This document shows positions 1-8,558 of a DNA stretch of 64,000 bases, one piece after another. The notes under the pieces were generated by a model. The model saw only the letters and a program-made list of their open reading frames with translations, did not search any database and had not been told where the DNA came from. A program made the position numbers and the translations under genes. The stretch comes from Inquilinus sp042743185. Lineage in GTDB: Bacteria > Pseudomonadota > Alphaproteobacteria > DSM-16000 > Inquilinaceae. Where the stretch lies: assembly GCF_042743185.1 (NCBI RefSeq), contig NZ_JBHYMS010000016.1, forward strand, positions 1-64,000, written 5' to 3'. The stretch's first letter is position 1. Every line of letters begins with the position of its first letter.

Positions 1-85
1 AGCCTGGACTGTTGCAAACCGGTACAGGCGGCGAGTTCGGTCCTTGGCCCTTTCGCGCGCGGACGCGCGCAGCCCCCTCCCCCTA

Positions 86-110
86 CCCCCCTCCCGCAGG
101 GGGAGGGGGG
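86..110. repeat. GC-rich hairpin upstream of lpxK
   Basis: A run of C and T (86-95) is the reverse complement of the G-rich run at 101-110, with a 5-base loop. Such CCCTCCC/GGGAGGG hairpins are common intergenic repeats in GC-rich proteobacteria. The first 147 bases otherwise show no recognisable gene. The lpxK reading frame stays open back to the window edge, but its upstream part is low-complexity and does not look coding. Confidence 0.45.
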
Positions 111-147
111 ACTCATTATCCTTCATGCGCCTTCTCGCGTGTCTCCG

Positions 148-1152
148 ATGAAGACCCCCGGCTTCTGGTATCGCCCGCAGGCGACGCCGGCGGCCGTGCT
201 GCTGGCCCCGGCCGGCGCGCTCTACGACGTCGCCTCGCGCCTGCGCCGGGCCTTGATCAAGCCGCAAAAGGCGCCCGTGCCGGTGGTCTGCGTCGGCAAC
301 CTGGTGGCCGGCGGCGCCGGCAAGACCCCGGTGGCGCTGGCGCTCGCCCGCCGCCTGGCCGAGATCGGGATTTCCGTGCACGTCCTCAGCCGCGGCCATG
401 GCGGCTCGCTGGCCGGGCCGGTGCGGGTCGACCCCGAGCGGCACACCGCCGCCGAGGTCGGCGACGAGCCGCTGCTGCTGGCCCGGGCCGCGCCGGCCTG
501 GGTGTCGCGCGACCGCCCGGCCGGGGCCCGCGCCGCCGCGGCGGCCGGGGCGCAGCTGATCCTGATGGATGACGGATTCCAGAATCCGAGCCTGGCGAAG
601 GACCTGTCCCTCCTGGTGGTCGACGGCGGCAACGGCTTCGGCAACGGCCGGATCCTGCCGGCCGGCCCGCTGCGGGAGCGGCCGGCGGACGGGTTGAAGC
701 GGGCCCACGCCCTGGTGGTGATGGGTCCGGACCGCGCCGGGATCGGGGCGCTGGCCGCCCGCCACGGCCTGCCGGCCCTGGGCGCCCGGCTGGTGCCGGC
801 GGCGGAGGACGCGGCGCGGCTGCGCGGCCGCAAGGTCCTGGCCTTCGCCGGCATCGGCCGGCCGGAGAAATTCTTCGCCACGCTGGCGGAGCTGGGGGCC
901 GAGATCGCCGGCGCCGTCCCCTTCCCCGACCACCACGCCTACACCCCGGACGAGGTGATGCGCCTGGTCGAGACGGCGCAGGAGCGCGGCGCGGTGCCGG
1001 TGACGACGGAGAAGGACCGGGTCCGCCTGCCGCCCGAGGCCCGGCCGATGGTCGAGGCCCTGCGCGTCGACCTCGCCTGGGACGACCCCACCGCGGCCGA
1101 CGCGGTGCTGGAGCCGGTGGCGCGGCGGGCCTTGGGTGTCCGCGACGAGTGA
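148..1152 (+). CDS. lpxK: Tetraacyldisaccharide 4'-kinase
   Basis: LpxK phosphorylates the 4' position of the lipid A disaccharide at the inner membrane, the sixth step of lipid A synthesis. The protein has the N-terminal MKTPGFWYRP start typical of the family and a Walker-A-like segment GNLVAGGAGKTP near residues 50-61. It also has DDGFQNPSLAKDLSLLVVDG and a C-terminal TTEKDRVRLP block. At about 334 residues the length is normal. The ATG at 148 is preferred over a GTG nine bases earlier because it gives the conserved N terminus. No waaA is visible upstream, though only 147 bases are available. The stop codon directly abuts a palindromic repeat. Confidence 0.95.
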   Translation: MKTPGFWYRPQATPAAVLLAPAGALYDVASRLRRALIKPQKAPVPVVCVGNLVAGGAGKTPVALALARRLAEIGISVHVLSRGHGGSLAGPVRVDPERHTAAEVGDEPLLLARAAPAWVSRDRPAGARAAAAAGAQLILMDDGFQNPSLAKDLSLLVVDGGNGFGNGRILPAGPLRERPADGLKRAHALVVMGPDRAGIGALAARHGLPALGARLVPAAEDAARLRGRKVLAFAGIGRPEKFFATLAELGAEIAGAVPFPDHHAYTPDEVMRLVETAQERGAVPVTTEKDRVRLPPEARPMVEALRVDLAWDDPTAADAVLEPVARRALGVRDE

Positions 1153-1234
1153 GTAGGTTGGGTTCGAAGGCGAACCCAACATCCCGCCCTCCGCCTCCGT
1201 GATTGTTGGGTTCGCGTGCGCGAACCCAACCTAC
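1153..1234. repeat. Compound palindromic repeat, GTAGGTTGGGTTCG family, copy 1
   Basis: Two hairpins (1153-1180 and 1205-1234) flank a 24-base spacer beginning ATCCCGCC. The outer arms GTAGGTTGGGTTCG and CGAACCCAACCTAC are perfect inverted repeats. It lies between the convergent lpxK and methyltransferase genes, and the TAG stop of the latter (1231-1233) lies inside the right arm. It is related to the copies at 12366-12448 (opposite orientation, same spacer core) and 35052-35089 (single hairpin). Confidence 0.85.
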
Positions 1235-2088
1235 GACCTAGCCCCTGTCGTCTCCCGGCGCGGCGCGCCCCAGGTCAGGGTCGAGACCATGGCGAGCGCC
1301 AGCTGACCGTCGGTCGCGAAGGGCCGCAGGAGATCCTCGAGCTCGCGGTCGAACTCGGCGGCCAGGGCCTCGCCCATCGCGGCGCGGCTCCAGGTCGCGC
1401 GCGAATGCTGGCCGCGGATGAACTCGGCGACGCTCTGCCGGACCGTGAACGGAAACTCCTTCCGGCCGGCGATGTCCATCCAGGCCTCGTGACGCCCCGC
1501 TTCCGCCGCGGCGGCGGCCGGATCGTAGCGGCCGCCGACCCGGGCGATCCAGCGCGTCAGGAACGCCGTCCAGGCGTCGTCGCCGCAGGGCGCTGCGGCC
1601 GGCTCGTCGCCGGCGATCACGGCCAGGGTCCCGGTCCAGCCCGCGAGCTTCGGGAACACCGCTTCATGGTCGAGCCAGTGGATCGAGGTGCCGGCCGTGA
1701 CCAGGTCGAAGCCGCGGTCCGTCCGGTAGGCCTCGGCCGTGTCGCAGGTCCAGGCGATGCCGCCGTGCCGGCCGGCATCCGCCGCCCGCCCCGCCTCGAT
1801 CATCGCCGCGGACGGGTCGAGCGCCACCACCTCGGCGAAATGATCGGCCAGGACGACGGCGATCTTGCCCGGCCCGCAGCCCAGGTCCAGCGCCCGGCCG
1901 CGCCCCTCCACCTGCCCGAGCAAGAATTCATACAGCGCCGGCGCATAGGGCGGCCGGGCGGCGTAGCAGCGAGCGACGTCCGCATCGGCGAAGGCCGACG
2001 CCGTGGCCCGGCGCTCCGAGGGGGTGGTGGCGATCCGCCCGGGACGATGCATGGGGCCTCCGCTGGTCGCCGGCGCGGCATCCATCAT
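1231..2088 (-). CDS. Class I SAM-dependent methyltransferase
   Basis: This is a small-molecule methyltransferase of the Methyltransf_11/25 type; its substrate cannot be told from sequence. The SAM-binding motif I is LDLGCGPGKIAVVLADHF, followed by the acidic-loop segment VVALDPSAAMIEAG and a motif IHWLDHE. The ATG at 2088 overlaps the TGA of the upstream paralogue (ATGA), which marks the start and implies translational coupling; a second ATG follows directly at 2085. An in-frame extension to 2235 would run through the neighbour and is rejected. The protein shares the Rossmann core and the HWL motif with the upstream gene, so the pair looks like a tandem duplication or a two-gene cassette. The stop lies within a palindromic repeat. 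Confidence 0.85.
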   Translation of the reverse strand: MMDAAPATSGGPMHRPGRIATTPSERRATASAFADADVARCYAARPPYAPALYEFLLGQVEGRGRALDLGCGPGKIAVVLADHFAEVVALDPSAAMIEAGRAADAGRHGGIAWTCDTAEAYRTDRGFDLVTAGTSIHWLDHEAVFPKLAGWTGTLAVIAGDEPAAAPCGDDAWTAFLTRWIARVGGRYDPAAAAAEAGRHEAWMDIAGRKEFPFTVRQSVAEFIRGQHSRATWSRAAMGEALAAEFDRELEDLLRPFATDGQLALAMVSTLTWGAPRRETTGARS

Positions 2089-2881
2089 GCCGCCCGGCGG
2101 GCAATATACAGGCTGGTCGTCATGTTGCGGACGACCCGGCCGCCGAAGCCGTCGCTCGCGATGCGCCGCAGTTCGGCCAGCACCGCCTCGCGATCGGCGC
2201 GCTGATGTTCGAATAGGTCGCGTAGAGCGCCGCAATCTGGTCCTCGTCCAGCACCAGAGACCACGCGCTCATGGCCGTATCGACGATGTCGAAGGCGTCG
2301 GTCCGTTGCAGCGCCGCCAGCCGGGCCTCGGTGTCCAGGCCGAACGGCAGGCCCCGCTCGCCGGCCGCAGGGCTGGACGGGCCCTCCAGCAGGTCCAGGG
2401 TCGCGAGATGGAACGGGTCGGGCCGGCTGTCGTCGCCGAACACGTTCCAGAATGCTGCCCACCAGCCGCCGGGGCGAAGCAGGCGCGCGATCTTGGCCAG
2501 GGCGGTCTCTTCCTCGAGCCAATGGAAGGCGGTGCCGCTGACGCCGAGGTCGAAGGCCTGGTCTTCGAGCCCGGCATCCTCGAACGCGGAGACCAGCACC
2601 GTCAGGGCCGGGTCCGGATGGGCCGTCCGCAGGAATCCGGCGAGGCGGGGGTCGGGCTCGACGGCGACCAGCGGATCGGCGCCGGCCTCCAGCAGCCGGC
2701 AGGTCGCCTTGCCCGTCCCGGCGCCGATCTCGAAGGTCGCGGCCCCGGGCCCGAGGGCGCAGCGGGAGCGGAGCGTCCGGTACACCCAGTCCGGGTAGTC
2801 GGGACGCGCGCTGTGATAGTTGGCCGGGTCCGTTCCGAAGGCTCGGCGCCCCGCTTCCCTGGCCATTCTCGGCGGCGGCAT
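2085..2881 (-). pseudogene. Class I SAM methyltransferase, frameshifted near the 3' end
   Basis: The first part reads as an intact methyltransferase: FEIGAGTGKATCRLLEAGAD is motif I, FHWLEEE follows, and LLRPGGWWAAFWN is a typical post-motif. After the residues ATYSNIS the frame runs into unrelated sequence. The expected C terminus (DREAVLAELRRI through TTSLYIARRAA) is found in another frame that ends at 2085. The switch point is about 2194-2203, where one missing base would restore the frame. Start candidates are 2881 and 2866. Either this is a decayed paralogue or there is a single-base sequence error. The coupled downstream methyltransferase begins in its stop codon. Confidence 0.75.
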
Positions 2882-3031
2882 GATCTGACCTGTCCGGTGA
2901 GCCGGTCGGGATGTCCGTCTTGCCCGTGAACGATGCCCGACGGCCCTTCGGGTCGTCCATCCCTGCATTGCCCGCCCGCGCCGGGCCGCCTAAAACGGGC
3001 GTCTTTCCCGGCGCGGTAAGGGGGGACCGGC

Positions 3032-4213
3032 ATGGCGGAGGACAGGGTGGCGCGGGCGCCGTGGCTGGTGCTCGGGGCGGTGGTGGCGAGCACCGTGCTC
3101 GGCCTGCTGGGGACCGATCTGGTCCTGCCGGCCGTCCCGTCCCTGCCGGAGGCGCTGGGCGGTGACCCGGCCCGGGCGCAGCTGGTCCTGGCCGCCTATG
3201 TCGCCGGCAGCTGCGTCGGCCTCCTGGCCTATGGCGCCCTCGGCGACCGCGTCGCCACCCGCACCCTGTTCCTCGCCTCGCTGCTGGCCACCGCGGCCGT
3301 GTCGGCAGCCTGCGCAGCGGCCACCGATATCGGCGCCCTGATCGCGCTGCGGGCGCTGCAGGGCGCGGTCGCGTCCGGCCCGGCGGTGTTCGCGCCGGGC
3401 ATCGTCCGCGCGCTGTTCGACGAGGCCCGCGCCGTCCGGGCGCTGGGGCTGCTCGGCAGCATCGAGGCGCTGGCGCCGGCCCTGGCCCCGATCCTCGGCG
3501 CCTGGCTGCTGCTGCTGGGCGGCTGGCGCCTGTCCTTCGCCCTGATCGCAGCCGCGGCGCTGGCGCTGGCGGCGATGGTCCGGGCGTCCGGCCTGCTGCC
3601 GCAGGTGGCGCGGCGGCCGCGCGGCGGCTATGCCCGCCTGGCCGCCGACCCGGTGTTCCTGCGCTACGCCCTCAGCCAGGCCTTCGTCCTCGGCGGGCTG
3701 CTGACCTTCGTCCTGGGCATGCCGGCGGTGTTCGTGCACGCCCTGGGCGGCACCATCGCCGATTTCGTCGTCATGCAGGTCTGCGGCATCGCCAGCTTCA
3801 TGCTGACCGCGAACCTCGCCGGCAGCCTGGTGGCCCGGCTGGGGGCGGAGCGGCTGATCGGCCTCGGCACCGGCGTCGCCGCGCTGGGCGCCGCGGCAAC
3901 CCTGGCCTATGCCCTGGCGGGTGGCGCCGACCCCCGGCTGATCGCCGCGCTGTTCGTGCCGGTGAATGCCGGGCTCGGCCTGCGCGGCCCGCCGGGCTTC
4001 TTCCGCGCGGTGATGGCGGCACGCGGCGACGACGCCCGCGGTTCCGCCCTGGTGGTCCTGGCGATCCTCGCCGCCGCCGCGGCCGGCACCGCCGCGGCCG
4101 CGCCGCTGATCGACCGCGGGCTGGCGCCCCTGGCGGCGATCGCCCTGGCCCTCCACCTCCTGGCCGCGCTGTGCCTCGCGACCCTGCCGCGGCTGCGGGG
4201 CGGGGAAGGCTGA
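3032..4213 (+). CDS. MFS transporter, drug-exporter (Bcr/CflA-like) type
   Basis: The product is an inner-membrane major facilitator protein of about 393 residues with roughly twelve hydrophobic segments. The N-terminal DLVLPAVPSLPEALGGD stretch, the loop GALGDRVATRTL after TM2 and the RALQGAVASGPAVFAPG segment resemble the DHA1 Bcr/CflA/CmlA drug:proton antiporters. This supports efflux of a small molecule, though the substrate cannot be predicted. A strong purine-rich ribosome site (AAGGGGGG) lies just before the ATG. The gene stands alone, divergent from the methyltransferase pair and convergent with the DUF1127 gene. Confidence 0.85.
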   Translation: MAEDRVARAPWLVLGAVVASTVLGLLGTDLVLPAVPSLPEALGGDPARAQLVLAAYVAGSCVGLLAYGALGDRVATRTLFLASLLATAAVSAACAAATDIGALIALRALQGAVASGPAVFAPGIVRALFDEARAVRALGLLGSIEALAPALAPILGAWLLLLGGWRLSFALIAAAALALAAMVRASGLLPQVARRPRGGYARLAADPVFLRYALSQAFVLGGLLTFVLGMPAVFVHALGGTIADFVVMQVCGIASFMLTANLAGSLVARLGAERLIGLGTGVAALGAAATLAYALAGGADPRLIAALFVPVNAGLGLRGPPGFFRAVMAARGDDARGSALVVLAILAAAAAGTAAAAPLIDRGLAPLAAIALALHLLAALCLATLPRLRGGEG

Positions 4214-4283
4214 GGCGGCGTGCGGGCCGGATGGGGTCCGCGCACGGATCCGGGCAGCGGAACGGGTCTTTGCCGCATCCGCC

Positions 4284-4535
4284 CTATTCCTGCCAGAAGG
4301 GCTTGGCGATCTCCGCCTCGACCTGCCGTCTCGTCAGGCCGATATCGTCGATCAGATAGGGATTGGCCTTCGCCATCTGCTCGAGCTTCCTGCGCAGGCG
4401 TATCCGCTCGCGCCAGGTCGCGATCAGGCTTCGCAGGGCCGCCAGGCAGATGGGCCGCCGCGACACGTTCGCCGGCCCCACGGGCGTCCCCGGCCATGCC
4501 GCCTGATGCGGCGCCGACCCAAGGGTATCGTTCAT
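4284..4535 (-). CDS. DUF1127 domain protein
   Basis: This is a small protein of about 83 residues whose C-terminal half carries the DUF1127 signature: WRERIRLRRKLEQMAK, then a DDIGLTRRQVEAEIAKPFW-type helix. DUF1127 proteins are small, Arg-rich and common in alphaproteobacteria. Some members affect RNA metabolism or phosphate and carbon physiology, but the role here is unknown. The start at 4535 is chosen because GGAGG lies six bases upstream; longer starts lack this. It is divergent from the CadC-like regulator, and a stable hairpin sits in its leader. Confidence 0.85.
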   Translation of the reverse strand: MNDTLGSAPHQAAWPGTPVGPANVSRRPICLAALRSLIATWRERIRLRRKLEQMAKANPYLIDDIGLTRRQVEAEIAKPFWQE

Positions 4536-4550
4536 CGCAACCTCCATATC

Positions 4551-4574
4551 GGCTGAGGGCCGGGGCCCTCGGCC
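4551..4574 (-). promoter_or_regulatory. Hairpin in the DUF1127 leader
   Basis: GAGGGCC and GGCCCTC (4555-4570) form a perfect inverted repeat that extends by four more pairs on each side, with one G:U. It lies just upstream of the GGAGG ribosome site of the DUF1127 gene, in the 135-base divergent gap before the CadC-like gene. A leader-RNA hairpin or operator is possible; no family is recognised. Confidence 0.35.
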
Positions 4575-4670
4575 TGGCGGAGGATGAATTCTGCCGGCGA
4601 CGAACAGCGCCGTACTTAAGCTCTCCCAAAACCTTCGCAAAAACTTCCAAACGGGCTACAGATCCGCCGT

Positions 4671-6179
4671 ATGCAGGGGTCGCGCTTCGCCTTTGGTCCG
4701 TTCGTGCTCGATCCGGGTGCGGGAACGCTCCTTCGGGACGGTGCCCCCGTTGCCGTCGGCACCCGCGGCCTGAAGCTGCTGGCGGCGCTCGTCGGACGGC
4801 CCGGCGAGATCCTGGGCAAGGCCGAGCTGATGGACGCGGCATGGCCGGGCATGGCGGTCGAGGAAGGCAACCTCACCGTCCAGATCGCGCAGCTGCGAAA
4901 GCTGCTGGGTCCCGCCGCCGCCGGCGGTGAATGGATCGTCACGGTTCCGCGCGTCGGCTACCGCTTCACCGGCGCCGTCGAACCGCTCGGCGGCGCCAGG
5001 CGAAGCCCCTTGCCGCTGCCCGACAAGCCGTCGATCGCCGTGCTGCCCTTCGTCAATGTCGGCAACGATCCGGAGCAGGAGTCCTTCGCGGACGGGTTGA
5101 CCGAAGACCTGATCACCGACCTGTCCAGGATCTCCGGCCTGTTCGTCATCGCCCGCAACTCGGCCTTTGCCTACAAGGGAAAGGCGATGGACGTGCGCGG
5201 GATCGCACGGGACCTCGGCGTGCGCTACCTGCTGGAGGGCAGCGCGAGACGCGCCGCGGGGCGCGTGCGCGTCAACGCCCAGCTGGTCGACGCGGTGAGC
5301 GGCGATCATCTCTGGGCGGAGCGCTTCGACCGCAGCCTGGAAGATATCTTTGCCGTTCAGGACGAGGTCACCGGCAGGATCGTGGAGGCGCTGCTCGGCC
5401 GGCTGCGCGGGCCGCCGCCGCGCAATCGGCCGAGGAATCTCGAGGCTTACGACCTCTGCGTGCGGGCGCGGAAGCTGATGGATGATTCGCCGCAGACGGC
5501 GCGGGAAGCGCATCTGATGCTGACGCGCGCGGTCTCGCTCGATCCGGGATACGCCGAGCCCTATCGCTGGCTCGCCGTGAATCACTGGATGGGATGGGTG
5601 CATTCCGGCGGACCGACGGAATCGTCCCGCAGCGCTGCCTTGGAGCTGGCGCGCAAGGCCGTCGCGATCGACCCCAACGATGCCGGCTGCCGCTGGGTCC
5701 TGGCTTACCTGCTGGCCTATGACCGTAGCTTCGCCGAGGCGGATGCAGAATTCGCCAGGGCGATCGAGCTCGACCCGAACGAGGCCGATGCCTGGGCGGC
5801 ACTGTCCGATATCGCGGTCCTGGCCGGGCGGGTCGAGGAGGGTCTCGAGCACATCCGCAAGGCCTTCCGGCTGAACCCGTTTCCGGCGAGCTGGTATTAT
5901 CTGACGCTCGGCCAGGCGCAATATGCGGCCGGCGACTACGAAGCCGCGGTCGAGACGCTGCGCCGGGACGAGACGTATCGGACGAGCTCGCGCCGTTTCC
6001 TGGCGGCGAGCCTCGCCCAGCTGGGCCGGCTCGACGAGGCGGGCGCGGAGGTCGAGCTGTTCCTCGTCGGCAACCCGCATTTCACGACCCGCCACTGGGC
6101 CACGACGGAGCCGTTCCGCGACGCCGCGACGCTCGAGCATTTCCTCGACGGCTACCGCAAGGCCGGTCTTCCGGAGTGA
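4671..6179 (+). CDS. CadC-like winged-helix regulator with TolB-like and TPR domains
   Basis: This is a transcription factor of 502 residues. Residues 1-105 form an OmpR/CadC winged helix, ending in the typical VPRVGYRFTG. Residues of about 118-225 match the TolB-like/adenylate-cyclase-associated domain found in many rhizobial and Rhodospirillales regulators (SIAVLPFVNVG, FADGLTEDLITDLSRI, YLLEGSARR). The remainder is tetratricopeptide-like helical repeats (for example ALELARKAVAIDPNDAG and ADAEFARAIELDPNEADAW). No transmembrane segment separates DNA-binding and sensor parts, unlike E. coli CadC, so it is probably cytosolic. Its targets are unknown. The divergent DUF1127 gene is an obvious candidate. 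Confidence 0.85.
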   Translation: MQGSRFAFGPFVLDPGAGTLLRDGAPVAVGTRGLKLLAALVGRPGEILGKAELMDAAWPGMAVEEGNLTVQIAQLRKLLGPAAAGGEWIVTVPRVGYRFTGAVEPLGGARRSPLPLPDKPSIAVLPFVNVGNDPEQESFADGLTEDLITDLSRISGLFVIARNSAFAYKGKAMDVRGIARDLGVRYLLEGSARRAAGRVRVNAQLVDAVSGDHLWAERFDRSLEDIFAVQDEVTGRIVEALLGRLRGPPPRNRPRNLEAYDLCVRARKLMDDSPQTAREAHLMLTRAVSLDPGYAEPYRWLAVNHWMGWVHSGGPTESSRSAALELARKAVAIDPNDAGCRWVLAYLLAYDRSFAEADAEFARAIELDPNEADAWAALSDIAVLAGRVEEGLEHIRKAFRLNPFPASWYYLTLGQAQYAAGDYEAAVETLRRDETYRTSSRRFLAASLAQLGRLDEAGAEVELFLVGNPHFTTRHWATTEPFRDAATLEHFLDGYRKAGLPE

Positions 6180-6276
6180 CGCGCCGGACGTCGAGCCGAC
6201 AGGCTCCGCCGCATCCCAATGGACGCCGACCGGCCGCATATCGATGCGCGCGATCGGATTCGGATGACGTAAAGCA

Positions 6277-6303
6277 AAGGGCCGGCGCAATGCGCCGGCC
6301 CTT
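6277..6303 (-). terminator. Terminator after rplS
   Basis: AAGGGCCGGCGCA (6277-6289) is the exact reverse complement of 6291-6303, so a 13-bp stem with a tight loop can form. On the minus strand the stem is followed by TTTGCTTT. It lies about 27 bases past the rplS stop and is also suitably placed for the converging CadC-like gene, so it may act in both directions. Confidence 0.8.
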
Positions 6304-6329
6304 CAAATCCGGTCGGTCCGGACGGACGG

Positions 6330-6731
6330 TCAGCCCTGGGCCTTGTCCTGGTCCTTGGTGTCCTGGGGCTTGTTGTCCCGGCGCTCGGTGATGCGCGCGG
6401 CCTTGCCGCGGCGGTCGCGCAGGTAATACAGCTTGGCGCGGCGGACGGCGCCGCGGCGGACGACCTCGATCGAGTCGATGCGCGGGCTGTACAGCGGGAA
6501 GACGCGCTCGACGCCCTCGCCATAGCTGATCTTGCGGACGGTGAAGTGGCTGTTCAGGCCGGCGTTCTTGCGGCCGATGCAGACGCCCTCATAGGCCTGG
6601 ACGCGCTCGCGCGTGCCCTCGATGACCTTGACGTTCACCTTGACGGTGTCGCCGGGCTGGAAATCCGGGATCTTGCGGTCGGCGGTCAGCTTCTCGACCT
6701 GTTCCTGCTCGATCGTCTGGATGATGTTCAT
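6330..6731 (-). CDS. rplS: 50S ribosomal protein L19
   Basis: L19 sits at the 30S-50S interface. The sequence is typical: FQPGDTVKVNVKVIEGTRER, VCIGRKNAGLNSHFTVRK, then FPLYSPRIDSIEVVRRG and a basic KLYYLRDRRGKAARI segment. A lysine- and glutamine-rich tail of about 20 residues extends beyond the E. coli length, as in many alphaproteobacteria. It is the last gene of the rpsP-rimM-trmD-rplS operon; its ATG overlaps the trmD TGA. Confidence 0.97.
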   Translation of the reverse strand: MNIIQTIEQEQVEKLTADRKIPDFQPGDTVKVNVKVIEGTRERVQAYEGVCIGRKNAGLNSHFTVRKISYGEGVERVFPLYSPRIDSIEVVRRGAVRRAKLYYLRDRRGKAARITERRDNKPQDTKDQDKAQG

Positions 6732-7540
6732 GGCTCTCGTCCTTCTTGTTCCTTGGTGTCTCTACGTCGGTCTCGGCCCGGGCGCTTTCGGACGTGGCTC
6801 CCGCCGCCTTCGGCCCTTTCGGGGTTCACGGCAAGGTATCGCTGCCAGAGGTCCGGGCGTCGCTCCCGGGTGATGCTTTCCGCCTGTTCCAGCCGCCAGC
6901 GCCGCACCTTCGCGTGGTCGCCGGAGACCAGGATCTCCGGCACCGCGCGCGATGCGCCGTCGGCGCCTGTCCACAGGGCCGGCCGGGTGTAGTGCGGGTA
7001 CTCCAGGAGACCCGCCCCGAACTCGGCCCCGAAACTCTCCTCCCCGGCGCTCTCCGCGTTGCCCATGACGCCGGGGAGCAGGCGCACCACGGCGTCGATC
7101 AGGGCCAGCGCGGCGATCTCGCCGCCGGACAGGATGAAATCGCCCAGGCTGACCTCCTCCGCCCCCTGGGCGTCGAGAAGCCGCTGGTCGACCCCTTCGT
7201 ACCGGCCGCAGAGCAGGACGATCGCCGGCTCCGCCGCCAGCTCCCGCACCAGCGCCTGATCGAGCAGCCGGCCGCGGGGGCTCAGATAGATCAGCCGCTC
7301 CCCCGGGCGGCGGACCGCCTGCACGGCGTCGTCCAGAACCTGGGGAAGCATGACCATGCCGGCGCCGCCTCCGAACGGGGCGTCGTCGACCGAGCGGTGC
7401 TTATCGCGCGCAAAGCCGCGAATGTCCACCGATTCCAGCATCCAGTCGCCGCGCGCCAGCGCCCGTCCGGCCAGGGACTGGCCGAGCGGGCCCGGGAACA
7501 TCTCCGGGAACAGCGTCAGGATGCGGGCGGTCCAGGCCAT
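6728..7540 (-). CDS. trmD: tRNA (guanine-N1-)-methyltransferase
   Basis: TrmD methylates G37 next to the anticodon in tRNAs that read CNN codons, preventing +1 frameshifts. SPOUT-class landmarks are present: ILTLFPEMFPGPL at the start, DDAPFGGGAGMVMLPQ, LLCGRYEGVDQRLL and SLGDFILSGGEIAAL (the trefoil-knot SAM site). A C-terminal SGDHAKVRRWRLEQA domain follows. At 270 residues the length is normal. It begins two bases after the rimM stop and overlaps rplS by ATGA. Confidence 0.97.
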   Translation of the reverse strand: MAWTARILTLFPEMFPGPLGQSLAGRALARGDWMLESVDIRGFARDKHRSVDDAPFGGGAGMVMLPQVLDDAVQAVRRPGERLIYLSPRGRLLDQALVRELAAEPAIVLLCGRYEGVDQRLLDAQGAEEVSLGDFILSGGEIAALALIDAVVRLLPGVMGNAESAGEESFGAEFGAGLLEYPHYTRPALWTGADGASRAVPEILVSGDHAKVRRWRLEQAESITRERRPDLWQRYLAVNPERAEGGGSHVRKRPGRDRRRDTKEQEGREP

Positions 7541-7541
7541 G

Positions 7542-8090
7542 TCAGGCCTCGTCCTGCGCGCCGTCGGGCGGCCGCTCCGCCGGCTCCAGCAAGCCGGCCG
7601 GCGGATCGATCACGACGCGGCGTCCGGCGATGTCGACCACCGGAACCGCGGCCCGGGTGAAGGGCACCATCACGGCGCTGCCCTCGACCCGAGCGATCTC
7701 CAGCATCTCGCCGGCGCCGAAGTCGAACACCGCGCGCACCGTGCCGAAGACCGATCCGTCCGCCAGCACCGCCGGCAGGCCGATCAGGTCGGCATGGTAG
7801 AACTCGTCCTCCTCGGTCTCCGGCAGCGCGGCGCGGTCGACATAGAGGCGCAGGCCGCGCAGCGCGTCGGCCGCGTCGCGGTCGGCGACGCCCTCGACCT
7901 TCACGATCCACTGGTCCTTGGCCCAGGACAGCAGCTGCAGGGCGAAGCGCCGCGCCCCGGCCTCGTCCGAGACCGGGCCATAGGCGGTCAGGTCCTCCGG
8001 GGCGGCGGTGAAGGGTTTGACCTTCACCAGGCCGCGGACGCCGTGCGCCCCGGTGATCTGGCCGACGCAGACCTTGGAGGATGGAGCCAT
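7542..8090 (-). CDS. rimM: 16S rRNA processing protein RimM
   Basis: RimM binds S19 and assists maturation of the 30S head. The N-terminal beta-barrel begins VCVGQITGAHGVRGLVKVKPF, the family hallmark. The PRC-barrel half contains EDEFYHADLIGLPAVL and GAGEMLEIAR. The tail (about 15 residues after VVIDPPAGLLEP) is rich in Pro and Glu. Its operon position between rpsP and trmD is the canonical order. Confidence 0.95.
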   Translation of the reverse strand: MAPSSKVCVGQITGAHGVRGLVKVKPFTAAPEDLTAYGPVSDEAGARRFALQLLSWAKDQWIVKVEGVADRDAADALRGLRLYVDRAALPETEEDEFYHADLIGLPAVLADGSVFGTVRAVFDFGAGEMLEIARVEGSAVMVPFTRAAVPVVDIAGRRVVIDPPAGLLEPAERPPDGAQDEA

Positions 8091-8147
8091 GGGGAAGAAT
8101 CCGGCCGGCGCCCCTCACCCCGTGCGGGGCAAGGGCGCCCGGTCGGA

Positions 8148-8516
8148 TCAGGCCTCGGCCGGAGCCTCGGCGGCCTTGGCGGCGGCCTCGGCCGCAGCCT
8201 TGGCGCGCTCCTGGGCCTTCGCCTTCGGCGCCGACTTCTTCGGCGTCTCGGGATAGGTCGGCATCGGCGCCAGCTCGGCCTGGCCGAGGAACTTGGCGAC
8301 GCGATCCGTCGGCTGCGCGCCGACCGACAGCCAATGCTTGATGCGCTCGGCCTTCAGCACCAGGCGCTCCGGATGATCCTTCTCCAGCATCGGGTTGTAG
8401 GTGCCGACCTTCTCGATGAAGCGGCCGTCGCGCGGGCTGCGCGTGTCGGCGATCACAATCGAGTAGAACGGGCGCTTCTTGGCGCCGCCGCGGGTCAGGC
8501 GGATCTTGACGGACAT
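8148..8516 (-). CDS. rpsP: 30S ribosomal protein S16
   Basis: S16 is needed for 30S assembly. Residues 1-80 are canonical (MSVKIRLTRGGAKKRPFYSI, DGRFIEKVGTYNPML, LKAERIKHWLSVGAQPTD). An Ala/Lys/Glu-rich C-terminal extension of about 40 residues is common in alphaproteobacterial S16. GAGGAGAG lies upstream of the ATG. A short GC hairpin separates it from rimM. Confidence 0.96.
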   Translation of the reverse strand: MSVKIRLTRGGAKKRPFYSIVIADTRSPRDGRFIEKVGTYNPMLEKDHPERLVLKAERIKHWLSVGAQPTDRVAKFLGQAELAPMPTYPETPKKSAPKAKAQERAKAAAEAAAKAAEAPAEA

Positions 8517-8558
8517 TGCGGTACTCTCCTCAGGGTCAACTTGCTGTGTTGGGGAAGC

